Shown here one piece after another: positions 23,849 to 31,866 of a stretch of DNA of 32,110 nucleotides. This stretch comes from Deminuibacter soli (GTDB taxonomy: Bacteria > Bacteroidota > Bacteroidia > Chitinophagales > Chitinophagaceae). Below the pieces are notes generated by a model, which worked only from the letters and a program-made list of their open reading frames with translations, did no database searches and had not been told where the DNA came from. Each line of letters opens with the position of its first letter. The first letter of the stretch is position 1. The DNA is taken from NCBI RefSeq assembly GCF_003412455.1, contig NZ_QTJU01000019.1, positions 1 to 32,110 on the forward strand, given 5' to 3'. The translations under genes were made by a program, and so were the position numbers.

Positions 23849-24367
23849 TTAAAATCCGCCGCTCAGGTTACGGGCGGCAGCCTGGTTGGTATGTGAACAG
23901 TCATCCAGCTGGCTGCGCAGGCTTTCTATCTGGAAATGCGTTTGCGACAGCGAATCTTTCATACCCGATAACAGGTTAATGTGATCGGTAAGGTTACGGT
24001 AAATGCCAAAGCTCGCAGGCTCGGCAGCCATGCCCAGGTCTTCCAGCTCACCCTTCACATGCTGGTTGGTGCCTTCAATGGCATGCAGCAGCACCGCCTG
24101 GTTATCCATTTCGGTGGCGTTTACCTTTACGTACTGCGACAGCACCTGCATGCGCTGCAGAATCTGGTCAAACTGCACGGTCACATCTTCACGGGTATAT
24201 AATAATTTATCGTATTGCTGCGCGCGGGCAGTAAGCAGTTTCAGTTCATGTTTTGAGGTAGCGAAAAAGCAGAACACACATAACAGTGCGAAGAGAATAA
24301 AACTCAGAAAGTAAAGGATGAACCTGCGGTAGGCAGTATTCAGCTCCCTGGTGTTAACGGGTTTCAT
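23849..24367 (-). CDS. tssO: TssO-type T6SSiii inner-membrane protein
   Basis: 172 residues, first gene of the minus-strand envelope operon. N-terminal MKPVNTRE resembles the short basic head of TssO proteins; one TM segment at about 15-35 (ILYFLSFILFALLCVFCFF) is followed by a periplasmic coiled-coil region up to about residue 155 (for example QFDQILQRMQVLSQYVKV and HFQIESLRSQLDDC). In this family TssO joins TssN, TssP, TssQ and TssR in the trans-envelope complex. The gene starts after a 590-bp gap shared with tssE. Confidence 0.7.
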   Translation of the reverse strand: MKPVNTRELNTAYRRFILYFLSFILFALLCVFCFFATSKHELKLLTARAQQYDKLLYTREDVTVQFDQILQRMQVLSQYVKVNATEMDNQAVLLHAIEGTNQHVKGELEDLGMAAEPASFGIYRNLTDHINLLSGMKDSLSQTHFQIESLRSQLDDCSHTNQAAARNLSGGF

Positions 24368-24602
24368 GGTGTTTTACTAAGGATTTATTTCCAAAGGTTA
24401 CGTAATGTGTTTTTCTCATTTTTGAAACAAGTTTACTTTCTACAACTATTGTTCCAATATCCGGCTGGTTAGCGATTCATTTTACCGTTGGCCGGGGTGT
24501 TCCTGCAAAACTAGGGATTCCGTTCTATAAATCAGGTGAAAAATCACAAAAGTGAGTGGCGGGTCAATGTCGTTTAGTTAAGCTCATTATTGTTGTATGA
24601 TG

Positions 24603-24742
24603 GTTTAACGTTTAATGTTTGAAGTTTAAAGTTGAATCGGAGGGGTTCAAATAGTTCAATTGTTTCAATGTTCATTTTTTTGTCCGGGGTACCTTACAGG
24701 GAAAAGCCGAGGCGCAAAGTGACTTAACTAACGACATTGAGG
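24603..24742 (+). repeat. ~135-bp duplicated intergenic block, copy B
   Basis: Begins with GTTTAAC, GTTTAAT, GTTTGAA, GTTTAAA (period 7) and runs through AATCGGAGG, AGTTCAATTGTTTCAATG, CCGGGG, TTACAGGGAAAA and GTGACTTAAC to CGACATTGAGG. Same order and mostly the same bases as 9292-9431, 15 kb away, in the same orientation. Confidence 0.85.
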
Positions 24743-24892
24743 TGAATAGTGAACAGGCACTAGTGAATGACCTGAGCAGATTTACCCACCCCGGTGTCCC
24801 TGCCGGGTATCCTCTACGGCAGGTTGGTTCCAGAGAAACTTTAAACCATTAAACAATTGAACTATTGAACCATTGAACAATTGAACACCGTT
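24741..24892. repeat. TTCACTATT-type words and period-8 ATTGAAC array
   Basis: 24741-24772 reads GGTGAAT, AGTGAAC, AGGCACT, AGTGAAT. About 24838-24892 holds TTTAAACC and then AATTGAAC, TATTGAAC, CATTGAAC, AATTGAAC, an 8-bp period with a fixed ATTGAAC core; its complement is the GGTTCAAT family near tssH. Confidence 0.85.
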
Positions 24893-24904
24893 TTAGGAAC
24901 AGAT

Positions 24905-24937
24905 TTTGCGAAAAAGATCATTCATTGATTACCTTTA
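24905..24937 (+). promoter_or_regulatory. Possible tssE-tssF promoter
   Basis: TTTG at 24905-24908 and TACCTTTA at 24930-24937 (one mismatch to TAnnTTTG) are separated by 21 bp. The predicted leader to the tssE ATG is about 15 nt. Confidence 0.45.
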
Positions 24938-24957
24938 TTGCAATAACCTGAACACCT

Positions 24958-25401
24958 ATGCCTTCACCACCGGATTTTTACAAAAAGCCGTTTCGTTTTA
25001 AGCGCATATTCGACAATGCCAACCTTGATACCTGTAATGCAGGCGTTTCTATTTCCCAGCACATTGAGTTAATTATTTTCACCCGCTTTGGTGAACACCG
25101 TTTTAATACCAGCTATGGCTGCAAAGTATGGGAACTTGATTTTGAATTAATTGTAAGCGCCACCCTGTGGGAAGAACAAATGCGCCAGAGCCTGCTCAAT
25201 GCCATCACTGCACATGAACCCAGGTTGTATGAAACTGACGTAACCGTACAGGTAACCGATGTGGAGAAGCTGTTTCCTTTCAGCAAAATGATGGAGATCA
25301 AAAAACGGGTGTCTGTTACCGTGAATGCCCGCCTTACCGATACAGGCGAACGCTACTTTTTTAATACCTCGCTGTTTTTAAGCCCGCTCTCATCCGAATA
25401 A
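24958..25401 (+). CDS. tssE: TssE, gp25-like T6SS baseplate protein
   Basis: Baseplate wedge subunit, 147 residues, of the phage T4 gp25 type. The gp25 fold segment is visible as SISQHIELIIFTRFGEHRFN (about residues 31-50) with the SYGCKVWELDFE stretch next, then ATLWEEQMRQSLLNAITAHEPRL and a C-terminal strand region. It is the first gene of a two-gene unit, 6 bp before tssF, the usual neighbour in baseplate clusters. Confidence 0.88.
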   Translation: MPSPPDFYKKPFRFKRIFDNANLDTCNAGVSISQHIELIIFTRFGEHRFNTSYGCKVWELDFELIVSATLWEEQMRQSLLNAITAHEPRLYETDVTVQVTDVEKLFPFSKMMEIKKRVSVTVNARLTDTGERYFFNTSLFLSPLSSE

Positions 25402-25407
25402 TAACCC

Positions 25408-27264
25408 ATGGAAGAAATATACCACCACTCCCGCGAAAGTATCCGCAACCGACTGCTGAAACATGCGGTGAGTTTCTGGGGCATTCGCAGCACTACCGAC
25501 CTTGACCCGCTGGTAAAATTGCTGATAGAAGCCTTATCGGCCGAGCTATTCAATCTCTCGAACGATTTACGCAATACAGAAAGCCGCCTGCTCGACAGGT
25601 TGGCACGCCTGCTTACGCCCGATATTCTAACCGCTGCCCTGCCTGCACATGCTTTATTAAAAGTGCACCCGGCTGAAGCGACCGATACGGTAAGCAGCAC
25701 CCGGCATTTTGTATACACTACCAACGCACGCCAGCAACCCGCAAACGGCGAACAACGTGAAGTGTTTTTCACACCGGTGTATGATGTGCCCGTTCATGAT
25801 GTTCAGGTGGTATACACGGCTACAGGTAACAGGATTCAGTCGAGCGATCTGCAAACAGGCCGCAAGCAATTGCTCACTTTAAAACAGGGGAAACAATTCC
25901 ACAATAACAGTTTATGGATCGGCCTGCGTGTTAACCAGCACGTGCCTACCCTTAACCAGCTGAGCCTGTATTTTGAATGTCATCATTACCAGTTCGGGGA
26001 AGACTGGTACCCGCTGCTTGCACTGGCACAATGTACCATAGGTGGTATGCCGGTAAGTTTGCGCAATGGCCTGCACTATGTACCCGGCAATAACGAAGCA
26101 ACGCACCTGCTGGATGAATATGAAACCATGCATGTAATTGCGAAAGACACAGCCGCTTATTACGATAAACACTACCTCAATTTTGCAGGCCAGCACCTGC
26201 CCATGCAGCAGCTGGAACGCAAACATTACCCGGACAGCTGGGCAGCATTGATAGATGAAAGAGCATTATCCCAATTACAGGAACCGCTGGTATGGATTGA
26301 ACTGCGCATGCCCGCGCTGATGCAGCAATCCCTGCTCGATGATATGGATGTGTATGTAAATGTATTTCCGGTGCTCAACCGCCGCCTGCACACCACTCGG
26401 CATCGCTTTAAGGGCATCGGTAATATTATACCGATACGTCCCGCACAACACGAATCCTTTCTTGCCGTTCACCGCTTAACAGACAGCAGCGGCAAGCTGT
26501 ACAAGCAGGTGCCCTACACGCACCACCAGCAACACCAGCTGGGCTCCTACTCTATACGTATGGGTGGTGCAGAACGCTTCGACAGCCGCAATGCACGCGA
26601 AACAATAGACTACCTGTTTGAGCTGCTGCGCGATGAAAGTGCCGCCTTCTCTGCCTATGGTTATGACTTCTTAACCAATGCACTCAAAAACCTGCAGCAG
26701 GGTCTTACGCTGGTTGAACAGAAAGCCAGGCAAACCCTCAGTGAAATGACGGAGAGCACACGCTACATCATCATTAAGCCCGAAGAACAGGCAGATACCA
26801 TGCACCTCGATTACTGGACCACCCAGGGCGATCTTACCGCACAACTGCGCGTAGGCGCACAGCTGGTACAGTTTGAAAATGCCAGCATTAAACCCGAGAG
26901 CATACAACTCATCAGCAAGCCCGTTGGCGGCAGAAGCCAGGCCCAGCCGGTAAACCGCTTGCAGGCATATAAATACAGCCTGCTCACGCGCGACCGCATT
27001 ATCACCAACGATGATATCCGTAATTTCTGTTTGCTTGAACTCAACGGCCGCCTCAGCGAGGTATCTATTGAACGCGGGGTAATGTTATCGCCACATCCCA
27101 AAGAGGGCCTGCGCAAAACAACCGATATTTACCTGCATCCCGTCCCCGGCCAGCAGTGGACTGAAGAAGAATGGCAGCACCTGAGCCGCCAGCTGCTACA
27201 GAAACTGCAGAGCCGCAGCAGCATGCATCTCGTGTATCGGCTTATTGATGGTTCTATGGCTTGA
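25408..27264 (+). CDS. tssF: TssF, T6SS baseplate protein
   Basis: Large wedge subunit (gp6-like), 618 residues, within the usual range. The N-terminus is typical: helical head followed by DPLVKLLIEALSAELFNLSN (about 33-52), RLLDRLARLLTP, then beta-rich domains and a C-terminal section around NNDDIRN-type sequence (IITNDDIRNFCLLELNG). It would bind TssG in 2:1 complexes with TssE. tssG itself is 2.4 kb away on the other side of tssK-tssN, an unusual separation. It ends convergent with tssK. Confidence 0.9.
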   Translation: MEEIYHHSRESIRNRLLKHAVSFWGIRSTTDLDPLVKLLIEALSAELFNLSNDLRNTESRLLDRLARLLTPDILTAALPAHALLKVHPAEATDTVSSTRHFVYTTNARQQPANGEQREVFFTPVYDVPVHDVQVVYTATGNRIQSSDLQTGRKQLLTLKQGKQFHNNSLWIGLRVNQHVPTLNQLSLYFECHHYQFGEDWYPLLALAQCTIGGMPVSLRNGLHYVPGNNEATHLLDEYETMHVIAKDTAAYYDKHYLNFAGQHLPMQQLERKHYPDSWAALIDERALSQLQEPLVWIELRMPALMQQSLLDDMDVYVNVFPVLNRRLHTTRHRFKGIGNIIPIRPAQHESFLAVHRLTDSSGKLYKQVPYTHHQQHQLGSYSIRMGGAERFDSRNARETIDYLFELLRDESAAFSAYGYDFLTNALKNLQQGLTLVEQKARQTLSEMTESTRYIIIKPEEQADTMHLDYWTTQGDLTAQLRVGAQLVQFENASIKPESIQLISKPVGGRSQAQPVNRLQAYKYSLLTRDRIITNDDIRNFCLLELNGRLSEVSIERGVMLSPHPKEGLRKTTDIYLHPVPGQQWTEEEWQHLSRQLLQKLQSRSSMHLVYRLIDGSMA

Positions 27265-27277
27265 TGACTAATAATAA

Positions 27278-27347
27278 GCCGGTTGCTGTGTCCCCACAGC
27301 ACCTTCCCGATGCAAGGATGTGCGGCTGAGAGGACACAACCGCAGGC
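27278..27347 (-). repeat. GGCTGTG double-hairpin repeat, copy 7
   Basis: GCCGGTTGCTGTGTCC, CCACAGCACC, spacer, TGCGGCTGAGAGGACACA, ACCGCAGGC. It fills the 96-bp gap between convergent tssF and tssK, and its two hairpins could act as the terminator for both. Confidence 0.8.
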
Positions 27348-27360
27348 GATTTGGGGGGCC

Positions 27361-28521
27361 TTAATCCAGCAACGTCCACGTTCTCCTGGCCTGTGTTTGC
27401 TGTACTACCTGTTGTTCGGCTACCACGATATTTTCGCGGCGCTGGCCGATAAATTCGAGGCTGCTTAATTTGCTCCATAAGGCGGCGAGTACCTGCAGAA
27501 AATGGGCTATCTGGTCCATGGATTGTTGTATCTGGTGGTGATCGTACACCAGATCGATGGTACGCGCCAGCAGTTCTTCAAAATTGCCTGGTGTTACATC
27601 TTTCCACTCATAAAAGTATTTGAGCAGTTCTTCTTTTTCACGTGCACCGGAGTAATGCAGCGTGGTATAAAAAATATGTGCCAGGTTCGAGAAATAACCT
27701 GCTACCACTACCGGTGGCTGCTGGTGCGCCACATTGCGGTAAGTATAAAATACCTGTGCAATAAAATTGAGCATGTGCTCACACAACAGCCGCACATTTT
27801 TAGCGAGCGACTGTATGGTATCACGACTGGTAATTTTATCGATGATCTTAAAACTGTTCAGCTGAATATCGTTGAGCAGTGCGCTGAAGCGTTCGTAATA
27901 ACGGATCAGCTCGGGATGACTGGTGATGGCTGCACAGGGAGGAATGTATTGTTCACTTACACTAAAGCGGCCATACTGTTTGTTCAGCTGCCCTATCACC
28001 AGGTGGTGCACACCCAGTTCGCCCGAATTAATCTGCGCGGCAGGCACCACCATCAGCTGGTATTGCTTGGCGGCATAAGGGTGCCTGGGCGGCATTTCTG
28101 CAGGGTCGGGGTCACCTGCGGGTACTTTATCAAACGGGTTTACCGATAACACAACATAATAGTAAGCAACAGCTGCAGGGTCTTCCTGCGAAGCAGTATC
28201 ATCTGATGTAAACTGGTGAATCAACTGGTGGCCGTATTCCAGCAAAGGCAAATCAATGCGGCAGCCGCCGGCGGTAATGGCATTACACTGGCGCAGGCGT
28301 ATTTCTATCTGCCCGGTTACGCGTTCACTGATCTCGAAATCACTGGCAAGACGGTTACCCCTGAAGGGCGGCAGCAAACCATAATCATAGTTGTGCAAAA
28401 AAGCAGACGCCGTATCACGCAGGCTGTCTGCCACATGTTTATCGGTATCAATAAAATGCTGGCGGGAAATTTTCATACCGTCAATCCAGTTAACGGCGTG
28501 GTGTTTAACAGGGAATAGCAT
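27361..28521 (-). CDS. tssK: TssK, T6SS baseplate-to-membrane-complex connector
   Basis: Baseplate protein that links the wedges to the membrane complex, 386 residues. The N-terminal shell domain begins MLFPVKHHAVNWIDGMKISRQHF, the family start (WxxGm-xSpqHF); a helical middle (about 200-310) and a C-terminal domain follow. In subtype iii, TssN is described as the partner that connects the complex to the baseplate, and tssN is the next gene upstream on the same strand, with a 220-bp repeat-filled gap. The start codon is preceded by a period-7 array, so any own promoter must lie inside or beyond it. Confidence 0.9.
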   Translation of the reverse strand: MLFPVKHHAVNWIDGMKISRQHFIDTDKHVADSLRDTASAFLHNYDYGLLPPFRGNRLASDFEISERVTGQIEIRLRQCNAITAGGCRIDLPLLEYGHQLIHQFTSDDTASQEDPAAVAYYYVVLSVNPFDKVPAGDPDPAEMPPRHPYAAKQYQLMVVPAAQINSGELGVHHLVIGQLNKQYGRFSVSEQYIPPCAAITSHPELIRYYERFSALLNDIQLNSFKIIDKITSRDTIQSLAKNVRLLCEHMLNFIAQVFYTYRNVAHQQPPVVVAGYFSNLAHIFYTTLHYSGAREKEELLKYFYEWKDVTPGNFEELLARTIDLVYDHHQIQQSMDQIAHFLQVLAALWSKLSSLEFIGQRRENIVVAEQQVVQQTQARRTWTLLD

Positions 28522-28524
28522 AGT

Positions 28525-28559
28525 GTTTAACGTTTAAAGTTTAACGTTTAAGGTTTTTA
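28525..28559. repeat. Period-7 GTTTNNN array at the tssK start
   Basis: GTTTAAC, GTTTAAA, GTTTAAC, GTTTAAG, GTTTTTA, starting 4 bp from the tssK ATG. It occupies the place where a leader and -7 box would be expected. Confidence 0.85.
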
Positions 28560-28598
28560 GCTTTTAGTTACCGCCTGCAGCGGTTGTTTAGTTATCGC

Positions 28599-28713
28599 TT
28601 TTAACCACGAAGCACACAGCGGAAAAACCACAGAGAACACAAAGACAAAACCGGCTCGCTAAGATCCTCCGTGCCCTTTGCGGGTTTTCACTCAGTGTTC
28701 TTTGCGGTAAAAA
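28599..28713. repeat. 'accacagagaacac' imperfect inverted repeat
   Basis: Left arm about 28599-28640 (TTTTAACCACGAAGCACAC followed by AAACCACAGAGAACAC) and right arm about 28670-28713, whose complement reads TTTTACCGCAAAGAACACTG then AAAACCCGCAAAGG. The arms match imperfectly over about 40 bp. Similar sequences are scattered in many bacterial genomes. A single-arm relative lies near 19594-19640. Confidence 0.75.
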
Positions 28714-28741
28714 AATCGCTCCGACCACTCACGGCTCAGCC

Positions 28742-29638
28742 TTATCCATCCACAAGCACCACCCTATCCTCTCCGCCTTCCTCCTGGTACAACGTGGTTA
28801 CCCTTCTTGCAAAAATGGTATATTTTTCCCTGATCTCGTTCTGCTCAATCGACAGCCCCGGGTCTACAAACGACTTGCGTTTGAAGAACGAAGGCTTCAG
28901 GTAAAATATCCAGCCATACGAGCCTTCTGCAACAGAGGCATAACGGATGCTGCTGGCAGGGAACTTCTGGTTATAATCGTCAATGAATTTCTTAAACCAA
29001 ATGCCAAACGCCATGTTCGGCGGCGCCTTTACTTTTACTTTCAGCGGCGTGGCATCTTCTGCTGTTTTATATAGCTCCAGCTCCAGTACCTTCAGGCGGT
29101 CAAAATCAAGGTGGTCCATGTCTATATGGTAAGTTTCGCGCGGGTAGTACCACACATGGTAAATCTCAGACGGGATAGCGATCATCGCCATATAACTCCA
29201 CCAAAAAACCAGCGGCAGCATAAACACCAGTACCGATGTGGCGGCAAGGTAACCATACCGCAGTTCATTAAAATAATTAAAGCCCAGCTGAAACAGGAAT
29301 ATGCCCAGCAGGCAGGCAATGAGGCCCATAAAAAACGTCATGCCTTTTTGCCGTTCAACGGCATCGGGATTGTGTTTGCTGAGTAAATAAACAGCCAGTG
29401 CGCCCAGCAGCAAATAAATAAGCTGGCAAAGCAAAAAGCCCCAGGGCATAAAGTTAAGATCCAGCGCACCCAGCAGTCCAGGTATACCCAATACAAGCCC
29501 GGTGATCAGCACCGCCACTATTAAACGGCGGTTGCTCATAATGCGGTTCTTCTTGTTGAAAATGGCCATTACCACAACCATAATAGCCGAAATAAGAGGC
29601 AGGAACAGGTAGCTGGTAAAAACTGATTTGATGTCCAT
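28742..29638 (-). CDS. tssN: TssN, T6SSiii polytopic membrane protein
   Basis: Membrane anchor specific to Bacteroidota T6SS, 298 residues. Five hydrophobic segments are visible (about 10-27, 38-58, 64-86, 100-121, 129-155), followed by a ~140-residue soluble domain with YPRETYHIDMDHLDFDRLKVLELELYK and FGIWFKKFIDDYNQKFP, probably cytoplasmic and facing the baseplate. Published work on Bacteroides places TssN as the link between the envelope complex and the baseplate. It is transcribed toward tssK and divergent from tssG. Confidence 0.9.
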   Translation of the reverse strand: MDIKSVFTSYLFLPLISAIMVVVMAIFNKKNRIMSNRRLIVAVLITGLVLGIPGLLGALDLNFMPWGFLLCQLIYLLLGALAVYLLSKHNPDAVERQKGMTFFMGLIACLLGIFLFQLGFNYFNELRYGYLAATSVLVFMLPLVFWWSYMAMIAIPSEIYHVWYYPRETYHIDMDHLDFDRLKVLELELYKTAEDATPLKVKVKAPPNMAFGIWFKKFIDDYNQKFPASSIRYASVAEGSYGWIFYLKPSFFKRKSFVDPGLSIEQNEIREKYTIFARRVTTLYQEEGGEDRVVLVDG

Positions 29639-29708
29639 TCGTTCGATTAGCTTTTATAAGGGGTAGTGAATTTCGTTCTTCCATTTCAATAATCAAACCA
29701 AAATGGAA

Positions 29709-29716
29709 TAATTTTG
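29709..29716 (+). promoter_or_regulatory. Bacteroidota -7 box upstream of tssG
   Basis: TAATTTTG is an exact match to TAnnTTTG and lies in the 92-bp divergent gap between tssN and tssG. No exact TTTG is found at -33. The predicted leader is short (about 8-10 nt). Confidence 0.45.
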
Positions 29717-29730
29717 GATAAACACCCGCC

Positions 29731-30660
29731 ATGAACACCACCACGCCTTACCCGCTCAACGACCTTCATTCTGACTATAAAGCTGCCGTACTGGCCGCTG
29801 AGCTGATTGAGAAAGGCGTTTCGCCCGAATCGCTGTTTATATGGCCTGTGGGTGGCGGTGTACGTAATTTCTCCAAAGATGTAATTGCCGTTGAACAGTT
29901 TATGCCCGAACAGGGTGATGACATGATTTGCATTAAAAGCAGCCGCGAGGGTTTGTACGATATGCTGCCTGAAGGTTTGTTTCACCAGGGCACCGCTTAC
30001 TCCACTACCACCAGCATCATACACATGGTAGACCAGATTAAGCAGCACCGCCAGGAAGAAAAAGAAACCCGCCTGTTTTTTCTCCCTTTCGAGGCAGAAA
30101 TGAATTTCCTGCGCATTGTAACCGAACTGTACGAAAACCGGGTGGATAAAAAGAATACCTACGCCGACCTGGTGAATATTTTCAGGCCGCAGTGGGAAAT
30201 ATTCCGGTACCTGAACCTGCAGCAATCCAACGCCTTCCTTCATTTTATACCCTTGCTCAGCGAAACGCGCGGCGATTTTGCGTTTTTTGGCAACATGCTG
30301 TCCCTGCTGCTGCAGCTGGATGTTACCGTACGCCTGCAACCGCAGCCACCCGTTGCCGCAGCGGCAGGCACAGGCAGCAGGCTGGGCGAATCAGCCCTGG
30401 GTATTGACCTGTTTGCAGGCAAAGGTTTTAACGATGGCAGCGATGAGGTAGTGATTGAGATTGGCCCGCTCACGGCAGCGCAGGCTGCGGGCTTTTTGCC
30501 AGGCACCGCCAGCAGCCAGGTGGTAAACCTGCTGGCAGGCTACTGTTTACCGGCCGATCTTGACGTGCGGGTAAACCTGCTGCTCGAAAAAACCGCCCGC
30601 GAAATGGACATGAGCGAGCACTCGCACAACAATGTGCTGGGCTACACCGCCTTCCTGTAA
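29731..30660 (+). CDS. tssG: TssG, T6SS baseplate protein
   Basis: Baseplate wedge subunit (gp7/gp53-related), 309 residues. The N-terminal half carries DYKAAVLAAELIEKGVSPES and the YDMLPEGLFHQ turn; the C-terminal half has the family block RLGESALGIDLFAG followed by EVVIEIGPL (about residues 219-250), equivalent to the 'LG...LG.D...IGPL' signature of TssG. It is separated from its partners tssE and tssF and read in its own unit. A stop-proximal inverted repeat GCCGGTTAACCGGC (30674-30687) follows. Confidence 0.85.
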   Translation: MNTTTPYPLNDLHSDYKAAVLAAELIEKGVSPESLFIWPVGGGVRNFSKDVIAVEQFMPEQGDDMICIKSSREGLYDMLPEGLFHQGTAYSTTTSIIHMVDQIKQHRQEEKETRLFFLPFEAEMNFLRIVTELYENRVDKKNTYADLVNIFRPQWEIFRYLNLQQSNAFLHFIPLLSETRGDFAFFGNMLSLLLQLDVTVRLQPQPPVAAAAGTGSRLGESALGIDLFAGKGFNDGSDEVVIEIGPLTAAQAAGFLPGTASSQVVNLLAGYCLPADLDVRVNLLLEKTAREMDMSEHSHNNVLGYTAFL

Positions 30661-30761
30661 AAGCGGCTTGGCTGCCGGTTAACCGGCTTTCTCCACAAGC
30701 CCGTTTCACTTTTACTTTTGAAACCTCATTTACCTATCTTTACCCGATTAATACGTTTTGC

Positions 30762-31751
30762 ATGTTAAGAATCGGTGCTTTTGGCGTTGGCCACCTGGGT
30801 AAATTTCATTTGAACAACTGGAAGGATATAGACGGCGTGGAAGTAGTGGGCTTTTACGACCCGAACGACGATACTGCGCAGGAAGTAATAGAGAAGTATC
30901 AGCTAAAGCGCTACGAGAACCCGGAAGACCTGCTGAATGCCGTTGACGCGGTGGATATTGTGGCGCCCACCAACCACCACTTTGCGCTGTGCGAAATGGC
31001 CATCCGCAAGGGTAAGCACATTTTTGTGGAGAAGCCCCTGGCCAATACCATGGAAGAGGCCCGCAAAATTGTAGAGATGTCGCGCGAGGCCAACATTAAA
31101 ATGCAGGTGGGCCATGTTGAGCGCTTTAACCCCGCCTACCAGGCCGTACAGCACATGCAGCTGAAACCCATGTTTATTGAGGTACACCGCCTGGCCCAGT
31201 TTAACCCACGCGGCACTGAAGTAAGCGTTATTCTCGACCTCATGATACACGACATCGATATTATACTGAGCCTGGTAAAAAGCGATGTAAAAAATATCTC
31301 GGCCAGCGGCGTTGCCGTTATGACCGATACACCCGATATCGCCAATGTGCGCATCGAGTTTAACAACGGCTGTGTGGCCAATCTCACCAGCAGCCGCATC
31401 AGCATGAAGAAAATGCGCAAAATGCGCCTGTTTCAGAAAGATGCCTATATCGGTATCGATTTCCTGGAAAAGAAAACCGAGATCATTAAACTAAAACAAC
31501 CCGAAGACGTAGATGTGTTCTCCTTCGACCTGGAAACACCGCACGGCGTAAAAACCATTGCCATTGCCAACCCGGAAATTACACCCGGCAATGCCATTAA
31601 AACCGAGCTGCTGTCGTTCGTAGATTCCATCATCAACAACAAGCCCACTGTAGTAAGCGAAATAGACGGCTTCCTGGCTATGGAAGTAGCCCATAAAATA
31701 CTCGACAAGATTAATAATACGGGTATCCTGTCCAGCGCGCAAAGCGCGTAA
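30762..31751 (+). CDS. Gfo/Idh/MocA-family NAD(P)-dependent oxidoreductase
   Basis: Rossmann-fold sugar or polyol dehydrogenase-like enzyme, 329 residues. Nucleotide-binding loop GAFGVGHLGKFH (residues 5-16), the EKP motif (90-92) with its catalytic Lys, VGHVERFNPA (116-125), and DLMIHDID (159-166) with the His-Asp pair of the active site. The GHVERFNP stretch is typical of WlbA/MviM-like members acting on nucleotide sugars, but the substrate is not predictable. No T6SS role is known; the gene marks the right edge of the cluster. It ends 11 bp before a dispersed repeat. Confidence 0.88.
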   Translation: MLRIGAFGVGHLGKFHLNNWKDIDGVEVVGFYDPNDDTAQEVIEKYQLKRYENPEDLLNAVDAVDIVAPTNHHFALCEMAIRKGKHIFVEKPLANTMEEARKIVEMSREANIKMQVGHVERFNPAYQAVQHMQLKPMFIEVHRLAQFNPRGTEVSVILDLMIHDIDIILSLVKSDVKNISASGVAVMTDTPDIANVRIEFNNGCVANLTSSRISMKKMRKMRLFQKDAYIGIDFLEKKTEIIKLKQPEDVDVFSFDLETPHGVKTIAIANPEITPGNAIKTELLSFVDSIINNKPTVVSEIDGFLAMEVAHKILDKINNTGILSSAQSA

Positions 31752-31762
31752 AGCCTTCGCAC

Positions 31763-31825
31763 GGTGAATAGTGAATAGTCAATAGTGAATGAATACAAGT
31801 GAGTGGTGAGTTGTCAGTGGTGAGT
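31763..31825. repeat. TTCACTATT-type and GGTGAGT period-7 arrays
   Basis: GGTGAAT, AGTGAAT, AGTCAAT, AGTGAAT at 31763-31790, then AGTGAGT, GGTGAGT, TGTCAGT, GGTGAGT at 31798-31825. Both keep a 7-bp period with different fixed cores. Confidence 0.88.
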
Positions 31826-31866
31826 GAACGAAGCGCGTATTATTGATCGGCGCAAAGCCTTAGATT

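Larger units (their letters stand above)
24368..24957. other. Divergent gap between tssO and tssE
   Basis: 590 bp between two divergent units. The ~230 bp next to tssO hold no coding sequence; the minus strand has TAACCTTTG about 30-38 bp before the tssO ATG, which misses the TAnnTTTG spacing by one base. The middle (24603-24892) is filled with repeats listed separately. The last ~60 bp carry a candidate tssE promoter. Confidence 0.6.

Noticed and set aside
29686-30339. 217-codon open frame antisense to tssG
   Set aside because: It lies opposite tssG, which has the TssG signature and its own start and promoter box; no motif is seen in the antisense product.
30674-30687. Palindrome GCCGGTTAACCGGC as terminator of tssG
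   Set aside because: It has no loop and only a short T run after it; a weak hairpin at best.
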